NCBI RefSeq assembly: GCF_040812395.1
Contig: NZ_JBFNXH010000011.1
Coordinates: 130,732 to 194,731, forward strand
Direction: 5' to 3'
Length of the DNA: 64,000 nucleotides
Origin: Paenibacillus_E sp040812395
Lineage (GTDB): Bacteria; Bacillota; Bacilli; Paenibacillales; NBRC-103111
Shown here piece by piece: positions 25,224-34,755 of the stretch; position 1 is the stretch's first letter, and each line of letters starts with the position of its first letter. Below the pieces are notes generated by a model. The model had not been told where the DNA came from. It worked only from the letters and a program-made list of their open reading frames with translations, and searched no databases. The position numbers and the translations under genes were made by a program.

Positions 25224-26387
25224 CTATGATGCTTCCGTTATTTCAATCTCTTTCTTCCCATAAATGCGATGAAGGACGAAGCTGAGCAGCAAGCCTACAA
25301 AGGACATGCATGAAATCAGGACATATAAGGTGCTGGCGCCTAAAGCTTCATAAACCCATCCGCCTAGGTAGGAAGCCACAATGCCCGAAACACCAAAGAA
25401 AAGCAAGGCAAGCACCGTCTGGCCTGTAGCTTTCCACTCCTCAGGGACGATTCGGTACAGGTACTGAATGGCCGCCGAATAAAAAATCGGAAATGTAAAG
25501 ATTTGCAGCAGTTGTATATACGTCAGCCAATGAGGATCCGTAATCCAGGCCGAGAGAAGGAAGCGGATCACATAAAAAATGCTGGCAAACGCGATGATAA
25601 TCATCTCTTTGCCCTTGCGCAGCCACCAGAAGCTCAAAGCGAATACGAGGATCTCGCTTCCCGCTGCAAGAAACCAAGCTTGACCTACCAGATCGGCCGT
25701 TCCGCCCAATTTCCGAATATATACGCCAAGATACGTATCGTTAATGCGCTGAGGCACGGCAGAAACAAATATCAGAATCAAAAACCAGACCGTTTCGCGA
25801 TGTCCCAGAAAGTCCCGCAAGCTTCTCAGCGTAACTGGCTTCCCGGTTACTGGCGCATCCGGCAAACCGAGACAAACCAGCATGCTGATCACTCCAATGC
25901 CCGCGAACATAAGCGCCAAGCTATGAACACCGAAATAAAGCATGGCATAACCGACAGCAAGCGACGTCACCGCATACCCGAATGCGCCGAATGTGCGAAT
26001 CGAGCCGTAGCTCACCCCACTGGCCTCAGCCGTTTGGAAATTAAGGCTTTCCGTTAACGGATCCAGAGGCATCAGGAAGGAATACAAGAGCATGGCAAAG
26101 AGAAGAAGAACAATAAAACTGCCTGAAGCATACAAAAAGTACCCCGTTACGGAGGAACAGGCCAACAGGAGCAGCATGATCTTTTTAATCGTTTTCGTAC
26201 GGTCGCTAATCATGCCCCACATAGGTTGGGCGAAGATCGTAATAATGCCTCCCGTTCCAATAATGAGTCCGATCTTCGTCGCAGGAAGTCCCTGCGCATC
26301 CAAGTAAACCGGCAGAAAAGAGACGAACATCGCCAAGAGCGCAAAATACAAAAAGTTATACGTTCGCAGTAATTGAGTTGACTTCAT
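25224..26387 (-). CDS. MFS transporter (MFS_1-like/HcaT-LacY type)
   Basis: A 387-residue transporter with about 12 membrane helices. MFS marks are QPMWGMISDRTKTIKK after helix 2 and SYGSIRTFGAFGYAVTSLAV in helix 5, the pattern of the MFS_1_like (PF12832) group related to nucleoside and phenylpropionate permeases. It acts in the cytoplasmic membrane; substrate and direction are not readable. It begins 28 nt after the Crp-family gene and is followed by the GNAT gene. Confidence 0.87.
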   Translation of the reverse strand: MKSTQLLRTYNFLYFALLAMFVSFLPVYLDAQGLPATKIGLIIGTGGIITIFAQPMWGMISDRTKTIKKIMLLLLACSSVTGYFLYASGSFIVLLLFAMLLYSFLMPLDPLTESLNFQTAEASGVSYGSIRTFGAFGYAVTSLAVGYAMLYFGVHSLALMFAGIGVISMLVCLGLPDAPVTGKPVTLRSLRDFLGHRETVWFLILIFVSAVPQRINDTYLGVYIRKLGGTADLVGQAWFLAAGSEILVFALSFWWLRKGKEMIIIAFASIFYVIRFLLSAWITDPHWLTYIQLLQIFTFPIFYSAAIQYLYRIVPEEWKATGQTVLALLFFGVSGIVASYLGGWVYEALGASTLYVLISCMSFVGLLLSFVLHRIYGKKEIEITEAS

Positions 26388-26415
26388 GAATGACCTTTAC
26401 CTTTCAATGATCCGT

Positions 26416-27114
26416 CTAGTTGTACAAATGATTGCCCGCCAGTTCTCGTAATCTTGCCTCATTCAGCACAAGAAGCCGGCCTTTCTTCCTGACCAACACA
26501 CCTTCTTGAATCAGGCGATTGATCACGCGATTCAAGTGCCGGTAGCTGGTTCCGAGCATTTCCGCTGTTTCCGTCAATGTAGACGTGCGTATTTCCTCCG
26601 CCTGCTCGCTGCTGTTTTCCTGCGAAAACAGTGAAAGCAAATAGCTGGCGAACCGGTTCTCCACCGGATATAGCAAATTCATCGCCGATGCATTGCCAAG
26701 TGTATACAACTTATGGCTCAAATTCTGAATCATAAACCAGAGAAACGCCGGGTTGTTCGCTTCCTTCTCCATAATCAGCTCCCTGCTTATGACAAGAACC
26801 GAACATTCGCCTACAGCTTCTACGTTGTTTTTGACCGGATACTGCGCCGTCCATTCGACGTCCCCAATTAAGGATGGCGGTCTGGAGAAGCGGAGCAGCA
26901 TCGTTTTGCCATTTGGGAGCAGCGTATGAATTTTCAGTTTGCCGGATACGAGCACATACAAGCCGTCCAGCATTTCCCCCATCAAACAGACCATTTCTCT
27001 ATCGGCATAGACGCGAAGCTCCATCGCTTCCACGACCTGCGGTCCAAATTTATCACCCAAATGGTTCCTTCGCACAAACGTCTGAATCGCCTCAGCATCG
27101 TTAATTTTTTGCAA
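26416..27114 (-). CDS. Crp/Fnr family regulator (YeiL-like)
   Basis: A 232-residue regulator. The cyclic-nucleotide-binding-type domain has DGLYVLVSGKLKIHTLLPNG and PPSLIGDVEWTAQYPVKNNV. The C-terminal winged HTH is STLTETAEMLGTSYRHLNRV. There is no N-terminal Fe-S cysteine set as in Fnr. Sequence style matches the YeiL group (stationary-phase/nitrogen in E. coli). The start is TTG with GGAGGG 6 nt upstream. As first gene of the Crp-MFS-GNAT unit it likely controls its own operon. Confidence 0.85.
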   Translation of the reverse strand: MQKINDAEAIQTFVRRNHLGDKFGPQVVEAMELRVYADREMVCLMGEMLDGLYVLVSGKLKIHTLLPNGKTMLLRFSRPPSLIGDVEWTAQYPVKNNVEAVGECSVLVISRELIMEKEANNPAFLWFMIQNLSHKLYTLGNASAMNLLYPVENRFASYLLSLFSQENSSEQAEEIRTSTLTETAEMLGTSYRHLNRVINRLIQEGVLVRKKGRLLVLNEARLRELAGNHLYN

Positions 27115-27263
27115 GATAAGCCCTCCGCTTCAGCAATTTCCGGCAGGAAACTGCCCTTCAAACAGTCTAAGGAATAACTGCCTTTAACAAATAGGACATA
27201 TGTCCTTTTCTAATGTAACGGTCTTCGCCTGCCAATGCAACCTGCCCGCTTCCCTAGAAGCAG

Positions 27264-27301
27264 AAAAAAACAGCACCCTCGACCTGCTTGCGAGAGTGCT
27301 G
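27264..27301 (-). terminator. Terminator of the GH43 transporter operon
   Basis: On the minus strand CAGCACTCTCG pairs with CGAGGGTGCTG (one mismatch) around a 9-nt loop, followed by seven T. It lies just beyond the GH43 stop at 27323. Confidence 0.85.
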
Positions 27302-27322
27302 CTTATCTATTTGTGCGCCGAA

Positions 27323-28333
27323 TTACACGGCTTCCCCATCTGCCGCCGGGATACCGAAATTCGGCGTCCCATCCTCATGCCAGCCAAGACGCTGCGCGCG
27401 CATGTGGCGGTTCGGATCATAAAGCGGATCCCCAACAATTTCCTTGTAATTACGGGCATGGTAAACGAAAATATCCTCGGATCCGTCACTCGACACCGTG
27501 AAGCTGTTATGGCCTGGACCATACTGCCCAGTAGACTCATTGGTGGTGAACACAGGCGTCGGGTTTTTCGTCCACGAACCAGGGTCCAGCAAATCGCTAT
27601 CTTCCGAAGCACTCAGCAAGCCCATCGCATAGTTAAAGTCTGTCGCGCTGGCGGAGTAGCTGATAAAGATTTTGCCGTTCTTTTTAATGACAGCCGCGCC
27701 TTCATTTACATGAAAGCCGATAATTTCCCAGTCATGCTCAGGTCGCGCAATCATGACTTGTTTGCCCAGAATCGTCCATGGGTTCTGGAGCGGAGCCATG
27801 TACAGATTCGAATTACCGAAGATGTCAGGGTCTTTTTGCGCCCATACCAGATAGTGAACGCCACGATGTTCAAATTGAGTTGCGTCGAGGGCGAACGACT
27901 CCCAGTCCGTGCGAATTTGCCCCTTCTCCACCCAATCGCCTTCTAAAGGATTCTCAGAACCATTTTCAAGAACGAACATGCGATGATCGAACAACCCGTT
28001 ATTGGTCTCTGTCGTCCGCGCCGCCGCGAAATAGATATACCACTTGCCATGTATATAATGAATTTCAGGTGCCCAAATATTAGCGCTCATGGGACCACTC
28101 TCATATTTTTTCCATACGGTAACAGGCTCTGCGGCAGCAAGCTCTTGAATCCCCCTTGCTCTGCGCACTTCAATTCGATCATATTCAGGTACGGATGCGG
28201 TGAAATAGTAATAGCCGTCCGTATGCTTATACACCCACGGATCAGCCCGCTGCTCAATAATTGGATTTACGAATGTTTCGGCTGTACCCACTGTTCTCTC
28301 TCTCATGTATGATTCCACTCTCTTCTTTATCAT
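27323..28333 (-). CDS. Glycoside hydrolase family 43 (arabinofuranosidase/xylosidase type)
   Basis: A 336-residue enzyme with no signal peptide, so cytoplasmic. The five-bladed propeller catalytic residues are D31 in RADPWVYKH (base), D150 in FALDATQF (pKa modulator) and E211 in HVNEGAAV (acid). It probably removes L-arabinofuranosyl or xylosyl groups from oligosaccharides taken up by the ABC importer encoded just upstream (28453-31658). I use the ATG at 28333 with GAAGGAAG upstream; the frame stays open to 28417 without a ribosome site. It ends the operon with a good terminator. Confidence 0.9.
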   Translation of the reverse strand: MIKKRVESYMRERTVGTAETFVNPIIEQRADPWVYKHTDGYYYFTASVPEYDRIEVRRARGIQELAAAEPVTVWKKYESGPMSANIWAPEIHYIHGKWYIYFAAARTTETNNGLFDHRMFVLENGSENPLEGDWVEKGQIRTDWESFALDATQFEHRGVHYLVWAQKDPDIFGNSNLYMAPLQNPWTILGKQVMIARPEHDWEIIGFHVNEGAAVIKKNGKIFISYSASATDFNYAMGLLSASEDSDLLDPGSWTKNPTPVFTTNESTGQYGPGHNSFTVSSDGSEDIFVYHARNYKEIVGDPLYDPNRHMRAQRLGWHEDGTPNFGIPAADGEAV

Positions 28334-28452
28334 AGAATGACTTCCTTCAAATCTGCCCGACGCTTTCACATCGGTTGAAAATACATAATGCGTGTCTCCT
28401 TTGCCAGAAGTACACACGCCAGTTTACCGCAACCTTCGCGATGTCTCATCCG

Positions 28453-29298
28453 TTAGCCTTTAACACCGCCGACAGTAAGACCGGAAATGAAGTATCTTTG
28501 GAAGAAAATAAAAAGAATCAAGATCGGCAGAACAGCAAGTACACAACCAGCAAGCAAAATTTGATAATTATTGCCGTAAGGCGTAATGAGAGAACTTAGA
28601 CCAATCGGAAGTGTAATCATTTCTTTCGTACGCAGCACCAGTGATGGCCAGAGGAAGTTATTCCAGTTGCCCAGTGCTTGAAGAATCGTCATCGCGCCAA
28701 AGGCAGGAACCATTAAAGGAACAAAAATGCGGTAGAAGATGCCATATTCCGTGCAACCATCAATACGTCCCGCATCCATAAACTCTTTGGACAACCCGCT
28801 GGCATACTGACGGAAGAAGAACACCGGGAGCGGAGCGACGACAAAAGGCAAAATAACGCCCCAGTACGAATCGATCATTTTGAAATTAATGATGAGTTTA
28901 TAAAGCGGAAGCATAATAATTTCCAGAGGAACCATCATCATCAATAGAATCATGGTGAACACGACATTTTTAAACCGGAAATTATACATCGCGAGCCCAT
29001 ACCCAACGGCAGATGAGAAAAACAGCGTCACAATCGTACCGAAAATCGTGATAACAATACTATTCTTGAACCAAGTAAAGTACGTTTGCGCCGATTTCGT
29101 AAACAATGAGGTGTAGTTATCCATCGTTAACAATTCCGGCTGAATGCGGAAGGTAAGTCCTTGGCTGATCACCATATTGGCCGGCTTAAAGGATGCAAGC
29201 GTGATCGCATAGAAGGGCAGGAGGACCAGGATCGCAACAACAATGAATAACAACACCATCATTACGGAAGAAAAAGTAAGTGATCTCTTATTATCCAC
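28453..29298 (-). CDS. Carbohydrate ABC transporter permease (MalG type)
   Basis: A 281-residue inner-membrane permease with six helices. The EAA loop reads EFMDAGRIDGCTEYGIFYRI, a MalG-type motif slightly altered (usual EAA to EFMDAGRIDG). The C-terminus QRYFISGLTVGGVKG is typical of carbohydrate uptake CUT1 MalG subunits. The start is GTG with GGAGG 8 nt upstream, and the stop of the MalF-type gene is 3 nt away. An ATPase is not encoded nearby; CUT1 importers in Firmicutes commonly share MsmX. Confidence 0.9.
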   Translation of the reverse strand: MDNKRSLTFSSVMMVLLFIVVAILVLLPFYAITLASFKPANMVISQGLTFRIQPELLTMDNYTSLFTKSAQTYFTWFKNSIVITIFGTIVTLFFSSAVGYGLAMYNFRFKNVVFTMILLMMMVPLEIIMLPLYKLIINFKMIDSYWGVILPFVVAPLPVFFFRQYASGLSKEFMDAGRIDGCTEYGIFYRIFVPLMVPAFGAMTILQALGNWNNFLWPSLVLRTKEMITLPIGLSSLITPYGNNYQILLAGCVLAVLPILILFIFFQRYFISGLTVGGVKG

Positions 29299-29301
29299 TT
29301 G

Positions 29302-30234
29302 TTAGTCCTCCTTATTGAACAATCCAAAAAATTTCAATTGGATCATATTTAGTAGTAGTGTTATGGCCAATAAAGTGAGTCCAATTGCTGAACCCATACC
29401 GAAATCGTTTTGCTCAATACCCTTTTGATAAATGTACCCAACCATGGTAAGACCGATATCATTAGGCGATCGGTTACCGCTCCACAGCATGTAGCTTTCG
29501 ATAAACATGGATAAACCGCCGAATACACTAATCGTAAGCACATAGATCGTTACAGGTTTAAGCAGCGGAACCGTAATGCGCGTGAACTTGGTCCACGTTG
29601 TCGCCCCGTCAATTTCCGCGGATTCATACAGTTCCGTCGGAATATTTTGCAAACCGGACAGGAAGTATATGATATTGACCCCAAGCCAGCGCCAAGTAGC
29701 CAGCAGCACCAGTGTAATCATGCCGAACTGCGCGCTGCCCAGCCATTTCATCTTCCCTACGCCGAATACGCCCAGAACGGAGTTAACGAAGGAATTTTCC
29801 AATTCCCCGAACAGCATGCGGAAAATTGTACCTGCTACAACCGCAGAAACCAGTGCGGGAACAAACAGGGTGGAACGGAAGAAATTTTTGAAAATCATCA
29901 TCTTGGCATTCAAAAATACCGCAAACACAAGCGGAAATGGAATTAATACCACTAACGTTAACACCGTATATAGGAAACTGTTAAAAATAGCTCTGTAGAA
30001 ATGGGCATTTAGCAATTTCTCATAATTTTTTAATCCGATATACTTCGTGGCTCCAGGCAAAATCTCCTGAAAGCTCATCTGAACCGTAGATAGAACGGGA
30101 TAAGCAAAAAAGACCAGGAACGTGATCAGAAAAGGAAGAACAAAAATATAGGGTGCGGTTTTCTTTGAATATAGCAGACTTGTTCGTTTAGACCGTTTTG
30201 AAGCTACTGCCGTAAGTGCGGCTTGTTGATCCAT
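29302..30234 (-). CDS. Carbohydrate ABC transporter permease (MalF type)
   Basis: A 310-residue permease with six helices after a basic N-terminal segment. The EAA loop is ELYESAEIDGATTWTKFTRI and the family marks PYIFVLPFLITFLVFFAYPV and SFGG-like turns are present. I chose the ATG at 30234 because AAAGGAGG lies 8 nt upstream; the frame extends to 30282 without such a site. It sits between the binding protein gene (78 nt upstream) and the MalG-type gene. Confidence 0.9.
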   Translation of the reverse strand: MDQQAALTAVASKRSKRTSLLYSKKTAPYIFVLPFLITFLVFFAYPVLSTVQMSFQEILPGATKYIGLKNYEKLLNAHFYRAIFNSFLYTVLTLVVLIPFPLVFAVFLNAKMMIFKNFFRSTLFVPALVSAVVAGTIFRMLFGELENSFVNSVLGVFGVGKMKWLGSAQFGMITLVLLATWRWLGVNIIYFLSGLQNIPTELYESAEIDGATTWTKFTRITVPLLKPVTIYVLTISVFGGLSMFIESYMLWSGNRSPNDIGLTMVGYIYQKGIEQNDFGMGSAIGLTLLAITLLLNMIQLKFFGLFNKED

Positions 30235-30311
30235 CACGTTTCCTCCTTTCTGTGAAACAATCACTAGCCTGGCAAGCTGCAAGGCTAGTGATGATTAAAA
30301 TGAATATATGA

Positions 30312-31658
30312 TTATTGCTTGCGAACTTCTTCAGCAACAGCTTTCAACACTTTAGCCGGATCTTCCAGGTCGTTAATAATTTTGAACTCGGCGGAACGTT
30401 TCACCGCATCAATGATAGCAGGCGTTTTCTCGCCAATATTAACCGGTTTGATCTCATCCTTTACTGTGTTAAGCGTATCGAAAATGTTTTCGCCGAAGTA
30501 TTCGGTGAATTTATTTTTCTCTTTCAGCGCAGGGTCATTCCATACGTCTGAACGGATAGGGTCAAAGCCAAGCTGTTTCCAGATCTCGATAGCGCCCTCT
30601 TTGGACAGCTTCGCATAGGCAAGGAACTGTTTCATTACATCTTGAACCTTGGATTGCTGCGTGATGACCGTTCCAGTACCGCCCATACCTGCTGAGCGCG
30701 CACCGCCTGCTTCCCAAGCCGGCATTGGCTTAATGACGATTTTGCCTTTAAGTTCAGGCATATAATCGGTGAAACGGCCCATGTACCACATTGGCATCCA
30801 GATCGAAGCTGCGCCGCCTTTATTCATGAAAGCGTAGTACTCTTCAGCATGGTGGAATCCGCCTGGAGCCGGAACCGCAATTTTATCTTTCACCAGATTT
30901 TGCAGGTATGTCATGGTTTTGATGTTTTTCTCGCTGTCCAGCGTGACGCTGCCGTCTTTACCCAGAAGATCGGAATCCTGCTGCGCAATCAACGGCCACA
31001 TCGACCATTGCTCAGTTGCTTCTACCGTCGTCATCGGCTTGCCCGTTTTCTCAAGAACGGTTTTACCGGCTGTACGGAAGTCATCCCAAGTTTTGATATT
31101 GTCCGGATTCACACCGGCTTTGTCGAGAATTTCTTTATTGTAGTAGATAACGGAAGCACCTACATGATAGTCAATTCCATAGTATTTACCATCTTTAGCA
31201 TAAATATCGAAACGCGATTTAACGAGGTTCTTCATTTCAGGCTCAATGATATCGTTCAATGGAACAAGTTGAGGCGTACCTTTCAAATAGTTGGCGAATT
31301 TACTGATCTCAATGTCTGCCATATCTGGAGCGCCGACGCCTGTTTGCAGGGCAACCAGCAATTTATTATGTTCATCATCATATGGGAATACATTACCTTC
31401 AAATTCAATCGGTTTTTCAGGGTGCTGCTTATTCCATTTCTCAGCCATACCTTGGTAGTACTTAGAATGAAGCTCATTGAACGTCCAGAAAACAACTTTA
31501 GTTGGTTTTCCAGCGGCTGCCGTACCTGTCGTTGCACTTGGGCTATTCGTTCCTGCCGGAGAGCTAGCTGCCGGTTTATCTTCTGACTTGCTGCACGCCG
31601 TAAGCGCTAACATCGAAGCCATAGCAACCGTTAATACTTTAAATGTCGTCTTGCGCAT
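30312..31658 (-). CDS. Sugar ABC transporter substrate-binding lipoprotein
   Basis: A 448-residue lipoprotein: signal MRKTTFKVLTVAMASMLALT and lipobox LTAC (Cys21), then an Ala/Ser/Thr-rich linker and a family 1 solute-binding fold (VVFWTFNELHSKYYQGMAEK; YNKEILDKAGVNPDNIKTWD). It would deliver arabinose- or xylose-containing oligosaccharides to the two permeases, judged by the GH43 gene in the same operon. GGGGGA lies 9 nt before the ATG at 31658. It is the first gene of the operon and divergent from an ArsR-type regulator. Confidence 0.9.
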   Translation of the reverse strand: MRKTTFKVLTVAMASMLALTACSKSEDKPAASSPAGTNSPSATTGTAAAGKPTKVVFWTFNELHSKYYQGMAEKWNKQHPEKPIEFEGNVFPYDDEHNKLLVALQTGVGAPDMADIEISKFANYLKGTPQLVPLNDIIEPEMKNLVKSRFDIYAKDGKYYGIDYHVGASVIYYNKEILDKAGVNPDNIKTWDDFRTAGKTVLEKTGKPMTTVEATEQWSMWPLIAQQDSDLLGKDGSVTLDSEKNIKTMTYLQNLVKDKIAVPAPGGFHHAEEYYAFMNKGGAASIWMPMWYMGRFTDYMPELKGKIVIKPMPAWEAGGARSAGMGGTGTVITQQSKVQDVMKQFLAYAKLSKEGAIEIWKQLGFDPIRSDVWNDPALKEKNKFTEYFGENIFDTLNTVKDEIKPVNIGEKTPAIIDAVKRSAEFKIINDLEDPAKVLKAVAEEVRKQ

Positions 31659-32082
31659 GTTTAAATTCCCCCAATCAACTATTTGCTTCATCTAAATCGT
31701 TTCATATTTATCTAAAACAATTTATGTTTTCATATTACAATCCTCTTTTTTATTTGTCAACACTAATTTGAATGCGCTTACGAAAGCTTTAAATACTACA
31801 TTTTTCCAATTTAAACCGCTTAATTGATAAGTTGACACTTTAAAATGATGTATCGTGACATACTATCTCTTTCACATTTATATAAAATAATAGATATCAT
31901 GCTCACATTACGCTTCTGAGAAATAATTTGTCATATAAAAAGTTATATTTTTTTCCAATTCCCCTTTTTGTTTTACATAAATAATTCGTTTTCCGCCAAA
32001 AATCAATTATTTTAGCCTTTATCTTTATTAATTTACGTATATCATTTATAATAAATGTAAAATAAACAAGGAGACAGGACAT
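31659..32082. other. AT-rich divergent control region of the GH43 operon
   Basis: A 424-nt stretch without a gene, between the binding-protein gene and the ArsR-type regulator. It is strongly A/T-rich from 31800 onward and holds a cre-like site (31769-31782) near the operon. Promoter-like ATAATAAAT and TATAAT-like strings occur in several places, but none can be singled out with confidence. Confidence 0.6.
31769..31782 (-). promoter_or_regulatory. Candidate catabolite-responsive element (cre)
   Basis: On the minus strand CGTAAGCGCATTCA matches the CcpA consensus TGWAANCGNTWWCA at most positions, with two to three mismatches. It lies 111 nt before the binding-protein start, a usual position for carbon repression. 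Confidence 0.4.
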
Positions 32083-33000
32083 ATGATATACATCAAAGAG
32101 CTCCGCTCTGGTTTAAATATATTTAAAGCATTAAGTTCAGAGATTCGAATCGAAATTCTTGAGCTTCTGGCCAAAAATCAAAGTTTAAACTTAAATGATA
32201 TTGCTACCAAGCTTCAATTGACGAATGGCGCTATCACCATGCATATCAAGAAGCTCGAAGAAAGCGGTTTAATCGAAATTAATACCGCCGTAGGCAAGCA
32301 TGGTCTTCAAAAGATTTGCTACCTGAATGAAGAAAAACTTATGGTTGATCTTCGCAGCAAAGATATCGACAATCTGTACGAAGTCAACATCAAAGTGGGT
32401 CACTACAGCAACTATCAAGCGCTGCCTACCTGCGGTCTTGCCACGAAAGACAGTATTATCGGGGATTTCGATGATCCGAGATATTTTGCCGATCCGCAGC
32501 GAATCGATTCCCAAATTGTCTGGCTCGCAGAAGGCTTCCTGGAATATCGGATACCGAATTATTTAAAACCGAACCAATTATTTAAGGAAATTCAATTTTC
32601 CATGGAATTAAGCTCGGAGGCGCCAGGCTTTTGCAGTAATTATCCATCCGATATTTATTTCTATATTAATGGTCAAGAGATCGGCTTCTGGACAAGCCCT
32701 GGTGATTTCGGTGACAAGCGAGGCACGTTCAATCCGGACTGGTGGCCGCCGCACCTCAATCAATACGGCGTGCTAAAACTGATCCGTGTGAATGAAGAAG
32801 GCAGCTTCATTGACGGCTGCCGCATCTCTGATGTGACGCTGTCAGATATCAATCTGGATTATAAGAGTGATATTAACTTCAAGATGGCCGTCGACGATAA
32901 GTCGAAAAACAAACGCGGCTTAACCATCTATGGCCAAAATTTCGGCAACTACAACCAGGACCTGCTAGCGCGGGTGCTCTATACGGATCAAGAAGAATAG
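32083..33000 (+). CDS. ArsR-type HTH regulator with C-terminal sensor domain
   Basis: A 305-residue protein. The first 90 residues are an ArsR-like winged HTH (LFKALSSEIRIEILELLAKN-like start; NDIATKLQLTNGAITMHIKK). The remaining 200 residues form a beta-rich domain (GDFDDPRYFADP; DIYFYINGQEIGFWTSPGDF; FNPDWWPPHLNQYG) without metal-binding Cys, so it is not a metal sensor. It resembles the COG4189 regulators that neighbour glycosidase genes in Paenibacillaceae. Its divergent position suggests it controls the GH43 operon, probably by sensing a sugar. AAGGAGA lies 8 nt before the ATG. Confidence 0.85.
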   Translation: MIYIKELRSGLNIFKALSSEIRIEILELLAKNQSLNLNDIATKLQLTNGAITMHIKKLEESGLIEINTAVGKHGLQKICYLNEEKLMVDLRSKDIDNLYEVNIKVGHYSNYQALPTCGLATKDSIIGDFDDPRYFADPQRIDSQIVWLAEGFLEYRIPNYLKPNQLFKEIQFSMELSSEAPGFCSNYPSDIYFYINGQEIGFWTSPGDFGDKRGTFNPDWWPPHLNQYGVLKLIRVNEEGSFIDGCRISDVTLSDINLDYKSDINFKMAVDDKSKNKRGLTIYGQNFGNYNQDLLARVLYTDQEE

Positions 33001-33002
33001 GA

Positions 33003-33041
33003 AAAGGGCAGCAGGAATGTGTGAGATTCCTACTGCCCTTT
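33003..33041. terminator. Bidirectional terminator between convergent genes
   Basis: AAAGGGCAGCAGGAAT pairs with ATTCCTACTGCCCTTT (one mismatch) around a 7-nt loop and is flanked by A and T. It serves both the ArsR-type gene and the flavin-reductase gene. Confidence 0.88.
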
Positions 33042-33057
33042 AAATTTGCAAACAAGT

Positions 33058-33597
33058 TTAACGTGAATGCAAGCTTCCTCTTAATTTCTCCACGGCGATT
33101 TGCGCCTCGGTATCCTGCAAAATTTCACCTGGCTTGTTCCCTTTACCAAGAATATAGCCCGCAAATGTAACACCTGCGAAATCGAAAATATATTGAAACT
33201 GCTGGATCAACGGCTTCCCTTTTTCCTGCGGCTCATCATCCCCGACTGCAATTACATAAGCGGTTTTCGTGGACATTTTCGTTTTGAAGTGCGCCCTATC
33301 TTCAACTAAAGATTGCGACCATCGGTCAACAAACGTTTTCATGACACCTGACATTCCATACCAATAAATCGGCGTAGCAAACACGAGGACATCCTGCTCC
33401 AGAATGCGGTTTATCAGCATCTGGTAGTCATCATCCGGGTAAGCTCCGCGTTCCGTATGCCGATAATCATCGATCGCTTGGAGGTTATAATCGGACAAAT
33501 AAATCTGATCCGCTTCAGCCCCCCCAACGAGTTGATTGGCAAGCGTGTCTGAATTCCCCTGTCTGCGGGAACTCCCGTAAAGAACTGCGATCCCCAT
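33058..33597 (-). CDS. NAD(P)H-dependent FMN reductase/flavodoxin-fold oxidoreductase
   Basis: A 179-residue flavodoxin-fold protein. The FMN-phosphate loop is LYGSSRRQGNSDTLANQL and the second loop is ATPIYWYGMSGVMKTFVDRW, both standard for the FMN_red/YwqN group. It probably reduces quinones, metals or nitro compounds with NAD(P)H in the cytoplasm. AAGGAGG lies 8 nt before the ATG. A single gene between a bidirectional terminator and a 254-nt spacer (33598-33851) in which I see no supportable gene. Confidence 0.88.
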   Translation of the reverse strand: MGIAVLYGSSRRQGNSDTLANQLVGGAEADQIYLSDYNLQAIDDYRHTERGAYPDDDYQMLINRILEQDVLVFATPIYWYGMSGVMKTFVDRWSQSLVEDRAHFKTKMSTKTAYVIAVGDDEPQEKGKPLIQQFQYIFDFAGVTFAGYILGKGNKPGEILQDTEAQIAVEKLRGSLHSR

Positions 33598-33851
33598 TTT
33601 TTCTCCTCCTTATATGTTTTGCTCGTTACTCGGAAGCCAGATCTTCAATTTGTCCTGAAGATAGCTCGCTTACTAGTTCGCTGAACGGAACTCTTCGCGA
33701 TCCCCGAGGATTAGCGAAGGACGGAGTATATTAAGGAGCGCAGTCCCAGAGCGGATAGTTCCTCTTCGAAGATAGTCGCTTCCATTATCATCTTCGGCGC
33801 CCCGACAATGGCTGTAGTTCCCACACACACAGCCCCCTATTTTGCCTGGCA

Positions 33852-34652
33852 TCAAACCTCCCAATCACTCCGTAGCTGCTCATAAATCATAATTAAATAC
33901 GCGGAAGGATCGGGCCGCTCACTACGCCAATCATGCTCGAATTTTCTCGCAAAATGGTCTGAAATCGGTATAGCTAGCTGCTTCAGCCTTGCCGCATGCA
34001 TAGTCGGAAGCCGCTCGATCCAAGCCTGCAAAAGCTGCCAATCCTCAGCTGCCACAGTTTGCTTTATGTAGGGATCAAGCTCTACAGGAGACATTTTGAA
34101 TTTCCACTTGGCTATCGCTTTATCGATCTGGCGTCTGCGTTTCAACCGCTCGCTTCTGGCTTCAATAACAACAATCGTTCCTGCCACCATATCCCCGATC
34201 CGCTTGTCCTTGGATGTAAAAAAAATCGCAACGGCTCCGAGAAAATAGGAAGTAGGCAGTACATCCAGCAGCCGAAATAAATTACGGATAAGAATCGATA
34301 ATATTGTCGCAGATTGCCCATTATTTTGAAGCACACGAAGCCCTGTTACTCTCTTGCCGGGGGTTTGCCCGCCCATATAGGCTTCGGTGCAAACAAAGTA
34401 GCCTACATTCACAACAATAAATAAAACAAGGATAATTACAATTATATAGTCAGCAACGGTCGGCATCCAATTTCCCGTATACAACCGACTTACACCAACT
34501 ATGGCGATTAGCAGGACCCCGTTGAAAACCAGTAAAATCAAAGCATCGAGCAAATGGGCCAGCGCCCTGCTGCCGAGTCCCGCGGTTTGAAACTGCAGCT
34601 GCACCTGCTCGGGGGTAATGATCGTCAGTTCTTTATCCAAGGACTCGTTCAT
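33852..34652 (-). CDS. RDD family membrane protein
   Basis: A 266-residue protein. The RDD domain (PF06271) spans residues about 20-165: AGLGSRALAHLLDALILLVF holds the R and D of the family name, followed by GGQTPGKRVTGLRVL and KDKRIGDMVAGTIVVIE, with four membrane segments. A 100-residue soluble tail rich in Trp and charged residues follows. Function is unknown, although RDD proteins can be transporters. It is divergent from the SpoIIM-family gene at 34756 and belongs to the MoxR-DUF58 module that follows. GGAGATGCT precedes the ATG. Confidence 0.88.
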   Translation of the reverse strand: MNESLDKELTIITPEQVQLQFQTAGLGSRALAHLLDALILLVFNGVLLIAIVGVSRLYTGNWMPTVADYIIVIILVLFIVVNVGYFVCTEAYMGGQTPGKRVTGLRVLQNNGQSATILSILIRNLFRLLDVLPTSYFLGAVAIFFTSKDKRIGDMVAGTIVVIEARSERLKRRRQIDKAIAKWKFKMSPVELDPYIKQTVAAEDWQLLQAWIERLPTMHAARLKQLAIPISDHFARKFEHDWRSERPDPSAYLIMIYEQLRSDWEV

Positions 34653-34755
34653 AGCATCTCCTCACGGATTCAAAATTATGGTAAAATATACAGGATCATC
34701 AGGCGTATTGCTTACGATGCCAGTTTTGCTAAAGCAAAACTTTTAGGAGGCCCGC

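Noticed and set aside
27200..27946. A 248-codon plus-strand frame over the GH43 gene
   Set aside because: There is no ribosome site and no domain, and the GH43 sense frame has all three catalytic acids.
33673..33864. A 63-codon frame downstream of the RDD gene
   Set aside because: GGAGG lies near its second ATG, but the product is Gly/Arg/Cys-rich with no recognisable structure, and the frame overlaps the RDD stop. The evidence is too weak to call a gene.
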